Counted from the first letter of the stretch, positions 8,712 to 16,969 are shown. The stretch is 64,000 bases of DNA from JACVRW01 sp963827065 (GCA_963827065.1 CAWGZM010000003.1:186001-250000), one strand, 5' to 3'. Numbers and translations are program-made. Notes: generated from the letters alone by a model not told the origin.

Positions 8712-8980
8712 GCTCGGTAGCCGACCTCGCTCCGCTCGCGTACTCGGCGGCCGAGAAGCGCTCGAGCACCTCGCGCGCGTAGGTCGAGAAGAACTCCTCG
8801 CCGGGCCCGCCGATCTGCTGGATGTAGAGCTCGTCGACCCCGCATCCGCGAACTCCTGCATCGCCGCGAGGTGGCGTTCCATGTCCGGGCCGCAGGGGAC
8901 CGCCCCCCCGCGAGGAGGTCCTCCGTCACGAGCTCGGTCGGCTGCTCGAAGTGCTGCGGCGTCATCCCTTGGTTCGCCAT
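8712..8980 (-). pseudogene. Remnant of an LLM-class F420-dependent oxidoreductase (3' part, two frameshifts)
   Basis: Read across three frames, the minus strand spells the C-terminus of a luciferase-like oxidoreductase. From the ATG at 8980 it starts MANQGMTPQHFEQPTELV and continues to ...LLAGG. A shift at the seven-C run near 8903-8909 moves the frame to AVPCGPDMERHLAAMQEFAD. A second shift near 8838-8842 gives GVDELYIQQIGGPGEEFFST and YAREVLERF. The phrase DELYIQQIG...FF..Y.REVL is characteristic of these proteins. About 250 upstream residues are absent, replaced by the LysR gene reading the other way. Sequencing error could explain the homopolymer shift but not the missing 5' two-thirds. 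Confidence 0.7.
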
Positions 8981-9014
8981 GGGGCGCGACCACCCGGTTT
9001 ACGATGGCTCGACC

Positions 9015-9938
9015 ATGTCGTCCGGCGGGACTCTCGATCCGCGCCTGCTCAGGGCCTTCACCGTGCTCGCCGAGGAGCTTCACTTCGGCCGTGCGGCGCG
9101 GCGGCTCCATGTCGCGCAGCCGGCGGTGAGCCAGCAGCTCCAGCGTCTCGAGGACCAGCTCGGCGTGCGCCTGTTCGAGCGCAGCACGCAGCACGTCTCG
9201 CTCACCGCGGAGGGCGAGGCCGTCCTGCCGTACGCGCGCCAGGCCGTGGCGGCGGCCGCGGCGGTCGAGCGCGCGGCGCAGGAGGCGGCCGGCTCGACCG
9301 AGGCCACACTCGCGGTCGGCCTCTCGCCCGGCGTGCACTATCTCGCCGAGCGCGCGCTCGCCCGGCTCGCCGAGACCGACCCGCACGTGCGCGTGGGCGC
9401 GATCGCCGCCAACACGGGCTCGGTCGCCCGCCAGGTCGCCGACGGGACGCTCGAGATCGGGCTCGGCTTCGCAACCCAGCCCGCGCGCGGCGTCCGGCTA
9501 GAGGCGATCGGGGAGGTGCCGGCGGTGGCGGCCGTGGCGAGCGGTCACCCGCTGGCCGCACGGCGTACCGTCGCGCTTCGCGAGCTGGCCGGCCGCCGCC
9601 TCGCCCAAGTCGACCCGCTCGAAGGCCCCGGCTACAACGGCGCCGTCCGCGAGCTCTGCCTCGAGGCGGGCTTCGAGCCAGAGCTGGCGGAGCGGCCCGC
9701 CGGCCCGATGGCATGGGAGACCGCGGTGCGCAGCGGCGATTGCGTGGGATTGACGACACGCATGTCGGCGGCCTCGACGCTGCGCGGCATCCGCACGATC
9801 CCGCTCGAGGAGAGGGCGCTCTTCCGGATCGACCTGATCACTCCGGCGGCGGCGGACGGCGAGCTCTCGCCGCCCGCGCGGAGCTTCGCGCAGGCCGCGC
9901 GGGCGGCGTCACAGCCGGTCATTTCCGCTGCTTCTTGA
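9015..9938 (+). CDS. LysR-family transcriptional regulator
   Basis: A 307-residue LysR regulator. The winged HTH lies in residues ~8-66 with LLRAFTVLAEELHFGRAARR and AVSQQLQRLEDQLGVRLFER, and a co-inducer domain fills the rest (TLAVGLSPGVHYLAERAL onward). The ATG at 9015 was chosen because MSSGGTLDPRLLRAF is a normal start; the frame is open further upstream only through the decayed F420 gene. It may once have regulated that divergent oxidoreductase, since LysR genes usually sit divergent from a target. With the target degraded, its present regulon is unknown. The length is typical. Confidence 0.88.
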   Translation: MSSGGTLDPRLLRAFTVLAEELHFGRAARRLHVAQPAVSQQLQRLEDQLGVRLFERSTQHVSLTAEGEAVLPYARQAVAAAAAVERAAQEAAGSTEATLAVGLSPGVHYLAERALARLAETDPHVRVGAIAANTGSVARQVADGTLEIGLGFATQPARGVRLEAIGEVPAVAAVASGHPLAARRTVALRELAGRRLAQVDPLEGPGYNGAVRELCLEAGFEPELAERPAGPMAWETAVRSGDCVGLTTRMSAASTLRGIRTIPLEERALFRIDLITPAAADGELSPPARSFAQAARAASQPVISAAS

Positions 9939-9978
9939 GCGCCGGCAGTTCTTCTCAAGGCCAGGGCAGCGCACGGCT

Positions 9979-10881
9979 ATGGTCGGCCGAATGCCGAGAT
10001 GGTGGGCGATCGCACTCGTCGCGGGGCTGCTCGCGGGCGGGTGCGAGGAGAGCGACGGCGACGGCGCCGGGGAGCGGCCGCCCGAGCCCGAGATGGTCCG
10101 CGTCGAGCTCGACCTGCCGCGCCCCGAGGCGGGTGCGCCCGATGCCGGCACCCAAGCCGGCCACGGGGGCGACCGCTATCTCCTCCGGGCCGCCGTCGCC
10201 GACCCGATCATCAGCGGCCGGGTGGTGCCGGCCGCGACGCCGATCGAGCTCGCCGCCGCGTCCGGCACGCGGGTGGCGCGCGTCAATGTCGCCGGCGACG
10301 GTCGCTTTAGCGCGCTTCTTCCCCGCCTGCCGAGGACCGGCGCGGTCAGCTTCCGCCTCACGGCCGGCGCGGGGCGGGCCGAGCCGTTGCGGACAGAGAT
10401 CCTCGCTTCACGGAAGCCCGCCGCCGGCGCGCCGGAGAGTGTCCGCGTGCCCGAGGCCGACCCCACCCCGCCCGCCGCAGCGCTGCTGCTGCGCTCCGGC
10501 GAGCGCGTCGTAAGCTCGGTGGCGCCGGTGTGGGCGGACCGCGACGCGCCGGTCCGGCTGGATCGCCCCACGCTCGAGCTGACCGCGATCACACGTGACG
10601 AGGATGGCGGGACCGGTCGCGTCCGCGTATCGGTCGAGTATGTGCGCACGTGCGCGGGAGAGGCCGTGCGCCGCAAGCTCCACTTCCCACCCTCCGAGAT
10701 CGCGCGCGTCCGGCTCGCACCGGGCGCCCGCGCGCCGGCCGAGCGCCGCCGCCGGGCGAGCGTCCGGCTCGAGGCCGGCGGCAGCGGCTGCACGGTGCGC
10801 GGCAGGGCCTGGGCCGACGCCACGAACGCCTCGGGACTCGAGAGCTTCAGCGACCAGACCCGCTTCGAGTACTCGCGCTAG
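9979..10881 (+). CDS. Predicted lipoprotein of unknown function
   Basis: A 300-residue protein with a lipobox: the N-terminus MVGRMPRWWAIALVAGLLAG is followed by GCEESDGD, so Cys after LAGG would be lipidated and the protein held on the outer face of the membrane. A Pro/Glu-rich linker follows, then beta-type segments resembling extracellular immunoglobulin-like modules (GRVVPAATPIELAAASGTRV, RVNVAGDGRFSALLP). The C-terminal half contains two cysteines (RTCAGEA, SGCTVRG). ATG at 9991 is an alternative start four codons in. I recognise no family and assign no function. It stands between LysR and a methyltransferase, with only a 40-bp gap from LysR. Confidence 0.72.
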   Translation: MVGRMPRWWAIALVAGLLAGGCEESDGDGAGERPPEPEMVRVELDLPRPEAGAPDAGTQAGHGGDRYLLRAAVADPIISGRVVPAATPIELAAASGTRVARVNVAGDGRFSALLPRLPRTGAVSFRLTAGAGRAEPLRTEILASRKPAAGAPESVRVPEADPTPPAAALLLRSGERVVSSVAPVWADRDAPVRLDRPTLELTAITRDEDGGTGRVRVSVEYVRTCAGEAVRRKLHFPPSEIARVRLAPGARAPAERRRRASVRLEAGGSGCTVRGRAWADATNASGLESFSDQTRFEYSR

Positions 10882-10899
10882 CGAGGAAGTCCCGACGTG

Positions 10900-11694
10900 T
10901 CAGCCGGGCACGCGGCCCGCGACCGCCCACGCGCGCGCGCTCAGCTCGAACGGGCCGTCGCCCGCGCCGAGGCGGCGCCGGTAGGCGTCGTGAAGCGCAG
11001 CGCGGCCGTCGTCGTCGAGTGACTTGCAGAATGCGCCTGAGGGTGCCACGCCGGTCGGGAGCGGCGCCCAGAGGTCCTCGAAGGACGGGTAGCCAACGCG
11101 GACGACGAGCTCTCCGGCGCGCACGTCCGCGAGGCCGGCCAGCCGCCACAGCTCGGCCAGCTCTCCCTCGCGGCACCAGCGCATCACGACCGCCTCGTCG
11201 GCGGCGGCGGCGCGCTCCGGCTCGACCTCGCGCGCGGCATCCCAGAAGCCGCGCAGCAGCTCCATGCCGTCCGCGTAGTCCCACACGCAGGAGGCGACGA
11301 CCCCGCCCGGCCGCGTCACGCGGGCCAGCTCGCGCACCCCGCCGGGCGCATCGCCCATGAAATTCACGACGAGCTGCGAGAGAGCGGCGTCGAAGCTCCC
11401 GGAGTCGAACGGCAGCCCTTCGGCCGGAGCGACGGCGACCTCGACGCCGGGAAGCCGCTCGCGGCAGGCCTGGGCAAACGGCTCCGAGGGGTCGGCGGCC
11501 GATACGGAGCCCGCCCCGAGCCGCTCGACGAGCGCGCGCGTGAGCGCACCGGGCCCACAGCCCACGTCGAGGACGCGCATGCCGGGAGCGATCCCGGCGA
11601 ACTCGATCAGCGCGCGCGCCAGCTCGCCGCCGTAGCGTCCGACATGGCGGTCATAGGCGTCGGCCGACGTGCGGAAGGTCTCGGCACCGGGCAT
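10900..11694 (-). CDS. Class I SAM-dependent methyltransferase
   Basis: A 264-residue methyltransferase of the UbiE/Methyltransf_11 type. VLDVGCGPG at residues 41-49 is the SAM-binding motif I, SAADPSEPF the acidic loop after strand 2, and APAEGLPFDSGSFDAALSQL motif II/III. The C-terminal part (SFEDLWAPLP and ALHDAYRRRLG) matches the substrate-side domain of many uncharacterised actinobacterial homologues. The acceptor is unknown. Convergent with the lipoprotein gene, 18 bp apart. The ATG at 11694 begins MPGAETFRTSADAYDRH, normal for the family. Confidence 0.86.
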   Translation of the reverse strand: MPGAETFRTSADAYDRHVGRYGGELARALIEFAGIAPGMRVLDVGCGPGALTRALVERLGAGSVSAADPSEPFAQACRERLPGVEVAVAPAEGLPFDSGSFDAALSQLVVNFMGDAPGGVRELARVTRPGGVVASCVWDYADGMELLRGFWDAAREVEPERAAAADEAVVMRWCREGELAELWRLAGLADVRAGELVVRVGYPSFEDLWAPLPTGVAPSGAFCKSLDDDGRAALHDAYRRRLGAGDGPFELSARAWAVAGRVPG

Positions 11695-11730
11695 CGCAGC
11701 GGGGAGGCTAACCGCGTGCCGGCCGCCTGC

Positions 11731-11957
11731 GCGAAGACGGCTGCGCGCGAGCGCCGCTACGGGCGTTCAGGCGAACGATCAACCTGCCGCCCGGCGTCGA
11801 GCGGGACCAGCTGCGGGCCACTCTCGAGCTCGGCATGCTCGAGATCGTGGTCGGGGGCGTCGCGTCCCCGGCTCAGGACGAGCGGATCGAGATCGAGGCC
11901 GCCGATCGCGGCGAGGTCAGCATGGGCGGCAACACCTCAGTACGATCGCCGGAGTAG
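11731..11957 (+). pseudogene. Remnant of an Hsp20/alpha-crystallin small heat-shock protein
   Basis: The stretch between two minus-strand genes spells part of an alpha-crystallin domain. One frame gives ARERRYGR; after a one-base shift near 11765 the next reads FRRTINLPPGVERDQLRATL, then ELGMLEIVVGG, ending at TAG 11955-11957 after ...SVRSPE. RERRYG-FRR--NLP-GV--D---A-LE-G-LEI is the usual core of bacterial Hsp20. The N-terminal arm and first strands are missing and no start codon exists. The 3' end overlaps the next minus-strand gene by 21 bp. I read this as a decayed gene; the match rests on motif memory, not a search. Confidence 0.55.
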
Positions 11958-12521
11958 CCGTCGCACCGGCGGGCGCCGGAAGTTGGCCTGACCGAGCGCG
12001 GCGTTGACACCCACGAGCGCCAGCTCGGAGATCGCGCTCGCGGTGCTGAGGATGTTGACGCGGCGCTTGAGCTTCGCGGCATGCTCCGGCGTCTGGGGAC
12101 CCGGATGGTTGCCGTCCTCGAGCGGCACCGCGCCGCCGGGGGCGGTCTTGGCGAACCGCATCCCCGCCACCGCCGTCGCCACGCCGGTCACTGCGACCGC
12201 AGCGACCGCCGCATCCTTCGCGACCGCGAGCTGGCGCTCGCGCCCCGACAGGCTGCTCGGCTTGGCCTCGTTCACGCGGGCGCCCGCCCAGCCGGCGATG
12301 ATCGCGGCGAGCCCGGCCGAGTGGATCCAGCCGTAGCGGCGCCAGGCCCGGTTGAGCACGCGGCCGCGCTCCGACGCGTCGCTCACGTCTGCGAGCGCCG
12401 GGTGCAGCGCGATCCGGCCGTACAGGTTTCCTCCCAGCAGCGCTGCCAGGCCCGCGTCGTGTGCGGCGCGGCCGAGGCTGCTGACTGTGTCGGATGGCAC
12501 TCTCAGTGCTGTTGAAGGCAT
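11937..12521 (-). CDS. Hypothetical membrane protein
   Basis: A 194-residue protein with three or four hydrophobic stretches: AAHDAGLAALLGGNLYG, SAGLAAIIAGWAGARVNE, AAVAAVAVTGVATAVAGM and ASAISELALVGVNAALGQ. A conserved-looking loop holds NRAWRRYGWIH and PGPQTPEHAAKLKRRV. It resembles uncharacterised actinobacterial membrane proteins; no function can be given. The ATG at 12521 (MPSTALRVPSD) was preferred over a start at 12575, which would overlap the divergent acetyltransferase. The C-terminus runs 21 bp into the Hsp20 remnant. Confidence 0.72.
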   Translation of the reverse strand: MPSTALRVPSDTVSSLGRAAHDAGLAALLGGNLYGRIALHPALADVSDASERGRVLNRAWRRYGWIHSAGLAAIIAGWAGARVNEAKPSSLSGRERQLAVAKDAAVAAVAVTGVATAVAGMRFAKTAPGGAVPLEDGNHPGPQTPEHAAKLKRRVNILSTASAISELALVGVNAALGQANFRRPPVRRLLRRSY

Positions 12522-12562
12522 GATCACCGCGCTACCCGAGTCCGCCGCCGACACTCCGACCA

Positions 12563-13096
12563 ATGCAGCTGACAAGCCGGACCGCCGTCCACGCGGACAT
12601 CTCCGCGCTCGTGCCGCTCATGCGGGCGGCGATCGACGAGCTTCAGAAGGACTTTCTCGACGAGGCTCAGATCGCGGCGAGTCACGCGAGCATGGGGCTC
12701 GACAGCCAGCTGATCGACGACGGCACCTACTACGTGATCGAGTGCGACGGCCGCGCGGCGGGCTGTGGTGGCTGGAGCAGGCGGGCCACCCTCTACGGCG
12801 GCGACCACAGTGGAGGCCGCGACAGCGCCATGCTCGATCCGCAGCGCGACGCGGCACGGGTCAGGGCGATGTACACGCATCCCGATTTCGCACGCCGGGG
12901 CGTGGGCCGGCTGATCCTGTCGCGGTGCGAATCGGCCGCCGCGGCGGAGGGCTTCAGGCGGCTCGAGCTGATGGCCTCGCTCGCCGGCGCGACGCTCTAC
13001 CGCGCGGCCGGCTTCGAGCCGCTCGAGGAGGTAATGGACGACTCCGGCGGCGTTCCCGTTCCGCTCGTCCGAATGGCCAAGCGGATCTCCGATTAG
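12563..13096 (+). CDS. GNAT-family N-acetyltransferase
   Basis: A 177-residue acetyltransferase. The start MQLTSRTAVHADISALVPLM is a typical GNAT first strand and helix, and RVRAMYTHPDFARRGVGRLI is motif A, with R-R-G-V-G binding the acetyl-CoA pyrophosphate. AGATLYRAAGFEPLEE is the motif B end. The acceptor may be an amine on a small molecule or protein; nothing narrows it. It is divergent from the membrane protein at 11937. The next gene, an SDR, starts 53 bp downstream with its own strong ribosome site, so the two may or may not be co-transcribed. Confidence 0.86.
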   Translation: MQLTSRTAVHADISALVPLMRAAIDELQKDFLDEAQIAASHASMGLDSQLIDDGTYYVIECDGRAAGCGGWSRRATLYGGDHSGGRDSAMLDPQRDAARVRAMYTHPDFARRGVGRLILSRCESAAAAEGFRRLELMASLAGATLYRAAGFEPLEEVMDDSGGVPVPLVRMAKRISD

Positions 13097-13148
13097 CTCG
13101 GCACCGCCGCATCGTTGGACCTCCCATAACGACCAAGGAGGCACAGCC

Positions 13149-13922
13149 ATGTTGCTCGAGGGGAAGAACTGCATCATCTACGGCGGAGGCGGCAGCATCG
13201 GGTCAGGCGTGGCCCGGACGTTCGCGCGCGAGGGAGCGCGGCTCTTCCTGGCCGGGCGCACGCGCGAGCCCCTTCAGGCGGTCGCGGACGAGCTGAACGG
13301 CGCGGCGGAGATCGAGGTGCTCGATGCGCTCGACGGGCCGGCGGTCGACGAGCACGTTCGTGCCGTGGCGGAGAAGGCGGGCAGCGTCGACGTCTCCTTC
13401 AACCTCGTCACCCGCGACGACGTCCAGGGGATCCCACTCGTGGAGATGAGCTGGGCCGACTTCAACAGCCCGGTCGCCAACGGCCTGCACGCGAACTTCA
13501 ACACCGCCACCTCAGCGGCGCGCGTGATGTCGGAGCAGGGCGGTGGCGTGATCCTCACCGTCACGAGCGGGTCCTCGAAGGGCCTGCATCCGGGGATGGG
13601 CGGCACAGGGCCGGCCGACGCGGCGACGGAGACGTTCCTGCGCTACCTGGCGGCGGAGGCCGGCGCGCGCGGCGTACGCGTGCTGACGATCCACACTGCC
13701 GGAGTGCAGGAGACGCTGACGAGCCGCAAGCTCGGGAAAGTCGACGCCGGCGCGCCCGACCCGGAGCAGGTCATCGAGATGATCGCCGGCATGGCGATGC
13801 TCAAGCGCGCGCCGCGGCTCGCCGAGGTGGCCGAGACGGCCGCCTTCCTCGCCTCCGACCGCGCGTCAGGCATCACCGCTTCGACCGCCAACGTCACCTG
13901 CGGGCTGGTGGCCGCGCCGTGA
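13149..13922 (+). CDS. Atypical short-chain dehydrogenase/reductase-fold protein
   Basis: A 257-residue SDR-like protein. The N-terminal nucleotide motif reads YGGGGSIGSGVARTFAREGA instead of TGxxxGxG, followed by RLFLAGRTRE. The usual catalytic Tyr-x-x-x-Lys is not where expected: after ILTVTSGSSKG the segment GGTGPADAATETFLRYLAAE has no Tyr/Lys pair, so classical oxidoreductase activity is doubtful. A strong ribosome site AAGGAGG at 13135-13141 lies 7 bases before the ATG, fixing the start. The stop overlaps the start of the ECF sigma gene in GTGA, indicating translational coupling. It may be a redox sensor, a divergent reductase or a structural homologue. Confidence 0.82.
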   Translation: MLLEGKNCIIYGGGGSIGSGVARTFAREGARLFLAGRTREPLQAVADELNGAAEIEVLDALDGPAVDEHVRAVAEKAGSVDVSFNLVTRDDVQGIPLVEMSWADFNSPVANGLHANFNTATSAARVMSEQGGGVILTVTSGSSKGLHPGMGGTGPADAATETFLRYLAAEAGARGVRVLTIHTAGVQETLTSRKLGKVDAGAPDPEQVIEMIAGMAMLKRAPRLAEVAETAAFLASDRASGITASTANVTCGLVAAP

Positions 13923-14908
13923 CCACCGTCGAGCGACTGGTGGCCGCCGCGAAGCGAGGCGACGAGTCCGCCTTCGCGGAGCTCGTCGAGCCGCATCGGC
14001 GCGAGCTGCACGTCCACTGCTACCGGATGCTCGGCTCGTTCGAGGCGGCCGAGGATGTCGTGCAGGAGACGCTCCTGCGCGCCTGGCGCCACCGCGAGGG
14101 CTTCGAGGGCGGTCCGCTCTTCCGGGCTTGGCTCTACCGGATCGCGACGAACGCCTGCCTCGACGAGCTGCGGCGCAGCAAGCGGCGCGTCCCGACGGTC
14201 GAGTCCTTCCGGGACGTGCCCTGGCTGCAGCCGTATCCGGATCGGCTGCTCGACGAGATGGCGCCGCGGGACGAGGAGCCCGAGGCCGTGGTGGTGGCGC
14301 GCGAGACGATCGAGCTCACGTTCGTCGCCGTGATCCAGGCGCTGCCGCCACGTCAGCGGGCCGTGCTGATCCTGCGCGACGTCCTCGAGTGGACGGCCCG
14401 CGCCACCGCCGAGCTGCTCGACATGACCGTCGCGGCGGCCAACAGCGCGTTGCAGCGCGCGCGAGAGACCGTTCGCGACCTGCTGCCCCGGGACCGCAGG
14501 ACGCACGCGACCGAGGACCTGACGGACGACGAGCGCCGCCTGCTCGATGCCTTCATCGACGCGCACGAGCGCGGCGACGCCGAGAAGGCCCTCGCCGTCG
14601 TGCGCGAGGACATTCGCATCACGATGCCGCCGAATCCGTTCCTGTTCGAGGGCCGCGACGCCATGCTGCCGCTGCTCGAGCGGGCCTTCGGCCCGGACTC
14701 GGACGGCGATTGGCTGCTCGTGCCGACGCGCGCCAACCGCCAGCCCACCGCGGCGAGCTATCTGCGTGCGCACGGCGACAGCGAGTACCGCGCCTTCAAG
14801 CTCGACGTGATCCGCGTCGAGGACGGCGCGATCGCGGAGGTCACGACGTTCGGCGCGAGTCTGTTCCCGGAGTTCGGCCTGCCGCCGGTATGGCCGGCTG
14901 AGCGGTGA
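13919..14908 (+). CDS. ECF sigma-70 factor with SnoaL-like C-terminal domain
   Basis: A 329-residue extracytoplasmic-function sigma factor with an extra domain. Region 2 is visible in HVHCYRMLGSFEAAEDVVQE with RAWLYRIATNACLDELRR, and region 4 in IQALPPRQRAVLILRDVLEW with LDMTVAAANSALQRARETVR. After residue ~200 comes a SnoaL_2/NTF2-like domain (LLDAFIDAHERGDAEKALAV, IRITMPPNPFLFEG). This layout matches the sigma-70 family I know as TIGR02960; such factors often have no anti-sigma factor, and the C-terminal domain modulates activity. GTG at 13919 overlaps the SDR stop. The 3' end overlaps the adenylate cyclase on the other strand by 68 bp. Confidence 0.88.
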   Translation: MTTVERLVAAAKRGDESAFAELVEPHRRELHVHCYRMLGSFEAAEDVVQETLLRAWRHREGFEGGPLFRAWLYRIATNACLDELRRSKRRVPTVESFRDVPWLQPYPDRLLDEMAPRDEEPEAVVVARETIELTFVAVIQALPPRQRAVLILRDVLEWTARATAELLDMTVAAANSALQRARETVRDLLPRDRRTHATEDLTDDERRLLDAFIDAHERGDAEKALAVVREDIRITMPPNPFLFEGRDAMLPLLERAFGPDSDGDWLLVPTRANRQPTAASYLRAHGDSEYRAFKLDVIRVEDGAIAEVTTFGASLFPEFGLPPVWPAER

Positions 14909-16700
14909 GGTCGAGCGCCTCGCTGCCGGTCGCCGTGGCGGGCGCCCAGATCACGACCTCCTCGCGCCGCCCCTTGACGCTCATCGAGTCGATCCGCTCG
15001 AGCTCCGGCTGCTCGTGCAGCATCATCATGCGGGTCGACTCGGCGAGCATGATCATGTGCGGCGTCCCCTTCGTCAGGGACTCGATCCGCGAAGCCGTGT
15101 TCGTCGTGTCTCCGATCGCGGTGTACTCGAGCCGCTTCTCGGAGCCGACGTTGCCGGCCATCACGACGCCGCTGTTGAGGCCCACGCCGATGCGGAAGCT
15201 CTCGTCGCGGCCGGTCGAGCGCAACCAGCCGTTGAATTCGTCGAGCGCCGGGCCGGCCATCTCGCGAGCCGCGGCGTAGGCGCGGTCCGCGTGGTCGTCC
15301 ATCTCGATCGGCGCGCCGAACACCGCCATGATGCCGTCGCCCATGAAGGCGACAAGCGTGCCGCCGTGGGCGAGGATCACGTCGGTCATCGTGGTGAGGT
15401 AGTGGTTCAGCACCTCGATCACGTCCTCCGGCTCGCGGTTCTCGGAGAAGGTCGTGAAGCCGCGGACGTCGCTGAACAGCACCGTCACGAGCTCCCGCTG
15501 ACCGCCGAGGCGCAGGTCCTCGTCGACGTTCCGGAGCACGTCGTCGACCACCGGCTCGGGCACGAAGCGTGAGAACAAATCGCGCACGCGCTGGCGCTCG
15601 AAGGCATTGACGACGAGCGCGACCGCGAGCGCGCCAACAACGCCCAGCGCCAACGACGCCAACGGGTAGAGGAAGCCGACGATCACGCCCGCGTCGAACG
15701 TGACCTGAACGAAGACGGCGTACAGGATCGCCAGCGCGAGCCCGATCAACGCCGCGCGCAGCGGGCCGAAGCGCATCGCGATCAGCGGCCCGATGAGCCC
15801 GAACAGCAGGATCAGCGCCACGGTTGTCCAAGCGGGCGCCTCCCGTAGCGGGAAGTCGCGCAACAGCGTCGAGACCGAATTGGCCAGCACCTCGACGCCG
15901 AACATGAAGTCGTCGCCGCTCACCGAGGTGGGATGGACATCCTGGAGGATGGGGGCGGTCGCGCCGACGATCACGATCTTGTCGCGGAAGGTCCCCTCCG
16001 GGAAGTTGCCGCGCACCACGCGGTAGAACGGGATCGTCTCGACGTTCGCCTTGCCGTGGTAGTCGATCCAGGCGCGCTCCTCGGGGAACTCGTCACGAGG
16101 GATCTCCCGGCGCTGGTCGCGCTCGACGATCGCCACGGCCATCGTGTCGAGCTTCTCGAGGTCGTGCGCCATCCGGCGGACGACGCGCCCCGCATCGGTG
16201 GCATAGCCCGCGTGGGCCGCGCGCGTCTGCAGCGTGCGGAGGACATCGTCCCCGCCGAACACGTTCGTGCCGCCCCGGTCGTTGACGATCGTGGTCGCGA
16301 GCACGACATTGCCCGCCTGGGCGACCGCGTCCGCGAGCTCCTGGTCGTCCTCCGGGTTCTCCGATGGCTCCGTGAACTGAACGTCGTAGCCGATCACGCG
16401 CGCCCCGTCCGCCCGCAGCTGCTTGATCGCCTCCGCGTGCAGGGTTCGCGGGAAGGGCCACTGCTCGCCGAGCTCCCTGAAGCTCGGCTCGTCGATCCCG
16501 ACGATCGCGATGTCCTCGGGAGGCGCCAGCTCGCCGCGGATCGCGAAGCGGGCGTCGACCGTGTCGAGCTCGGAGTCCTCGAGCACGTCGGTGAAGTACG
16601 CGGCCAGCACGAATCCGGTGAGCACCGCCGCGGTGCCGGCGAACATGAGCAGGCGAAGGCGCCGGCTGCGCCGCCGCCCGGAGGTGTGCGAGTCCCTCAC
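14841..16700 (-). CDS. CHASE2-domain adenylate/guanylate cyclase
   Basis: A 619-residue membrane receptor cyclase. After one N-terminal membrane helix (LLMFAGTAAVLTGFVLAAYF) an extracytoplasmic CHASE2 domain covers residues ~40-290 (IAIVGIDEPSFRELGEQWPF, GYDVQFTEPSENPEDD). Three membrane helices follow (~295-365), then a class III cyclase domain. Metal aspartates are in LFSDVRGFTTFS and FMGDGIMAVFGAP; KRLEYTAIGDTTNTASRIES holds the base-selecting Lys and Asp, favouring cAMP. The unknown outside signal would control cAMP synthesis. ATG 16700 was kept. The last 68 bp lie antisense to the ECF sigma gene. Confidence 0.92.
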   Translation of the reverse strand: MRDSHTSGRRRSRRLRLLMFAGTAAVLTGFVLAAYFTDVLEDSELDTVDARFAIRGELAPPEDIAIVGIDEPSFRELGEQWPFPRTLHAEAIKQLRADGARVIGYDVQFTEPSENPEDDQELADAVAQAGNVVLATTIVNDRGGTNVFGGDDVLRTLQTRAAHAGYATDAGRVVRRMAHDLEKLDTMAVAIVERDQRREIPRDEFPEERAWIDYHGKANVETIPFYRVVRGNFPEGTFRDKIVIVGATAPILQDVHPTSVSGDDFMFGVEVLANSVSTLLRDFPLREAPAWTTVALILLFGLIGPLIAMRFGPLRAALIGLALAILYAVFVQVTFDAGVIVGFLYPLASLALGVVGALAVALVVNAFERQRVRDLFSRFVPEPVVDDVLRNVDEDLRLGGQRELVTVLFSDVRGFTTFSENREPEDVIEVLNHYLTTMTDVILAHGGTLVAFMGDGIMAVFGAPIEMDDHADRAYAAAREMAGPALDEFNGWLRSTGRDESFRIGVGLNSGVVMAGNVGSEKRLEYTAIGDTTNTASRIESLTKGTPHMIMLAESTRMMMLHEQPELERIDSMSVKGRREEVVIWAPATATGSEALDLTAQPAIPAAGRTPGTDSRRTS

Positions 16701-16810
16701 ACTGCGTCAGTCTGGTGCATCGGGCCCGTTCCCGCCAGGAACCCCGCCGTCGGCCCTCAGCGGTCGCGCTCGCGGCGCTCCTCCTCGAGCTCCTGGCGCT
16801 CCTCGATGTT

Positions 16811-16969
16811 CTACTCGCGCTGCTCGAGCCGCTCCTCGCGTGCGTCCAGCTCGGCGCTGCTCGTCGGCCCGAAGTGCGCCGTAACGATCGCGATGGCGGC
16901 GGCCACGATCGCCAGCGCGACGAGCAGGGAGCCGAGCATCTGGACCGCCTGAGGCGGGCGGCGGTCCAT
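16811..16969 (-). CDS. Small membrane protein with charged tail, stopped by an in-frame TAG
   Basis: A 52-residue protein, MDRRPPQAVQMLGSLLVALA then a continued membrane helix (~12-32) and an acidic/basic tail ending DAREERLEQRE. Its ATG shares one base with the TGA of the upstream DUF6529-like gene (TGATG), so the two are translationally coupled. After the TAG at 16811-16813 the same frame continues with 17 residues of the same heptad-like composition (NIEERQELEEERRERDR) to a TGA at 16757-16759. The TAG therefore looks like a premature stop, as CAG would give Gln. I recognise no family. Confidence 0.65.
   Translation of the reverse strand: MDRRPPQAVQMLGSLLVALAIVAAAIAIVTAHFGPTSSAELDAREERLEQRE

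Noticed and set aside
16757..16810. Coding segment after the TAG taken as a separate gene
   Set aside because: It has no start codon or ribosome site; better read as the lost tail of the preceding small protein.
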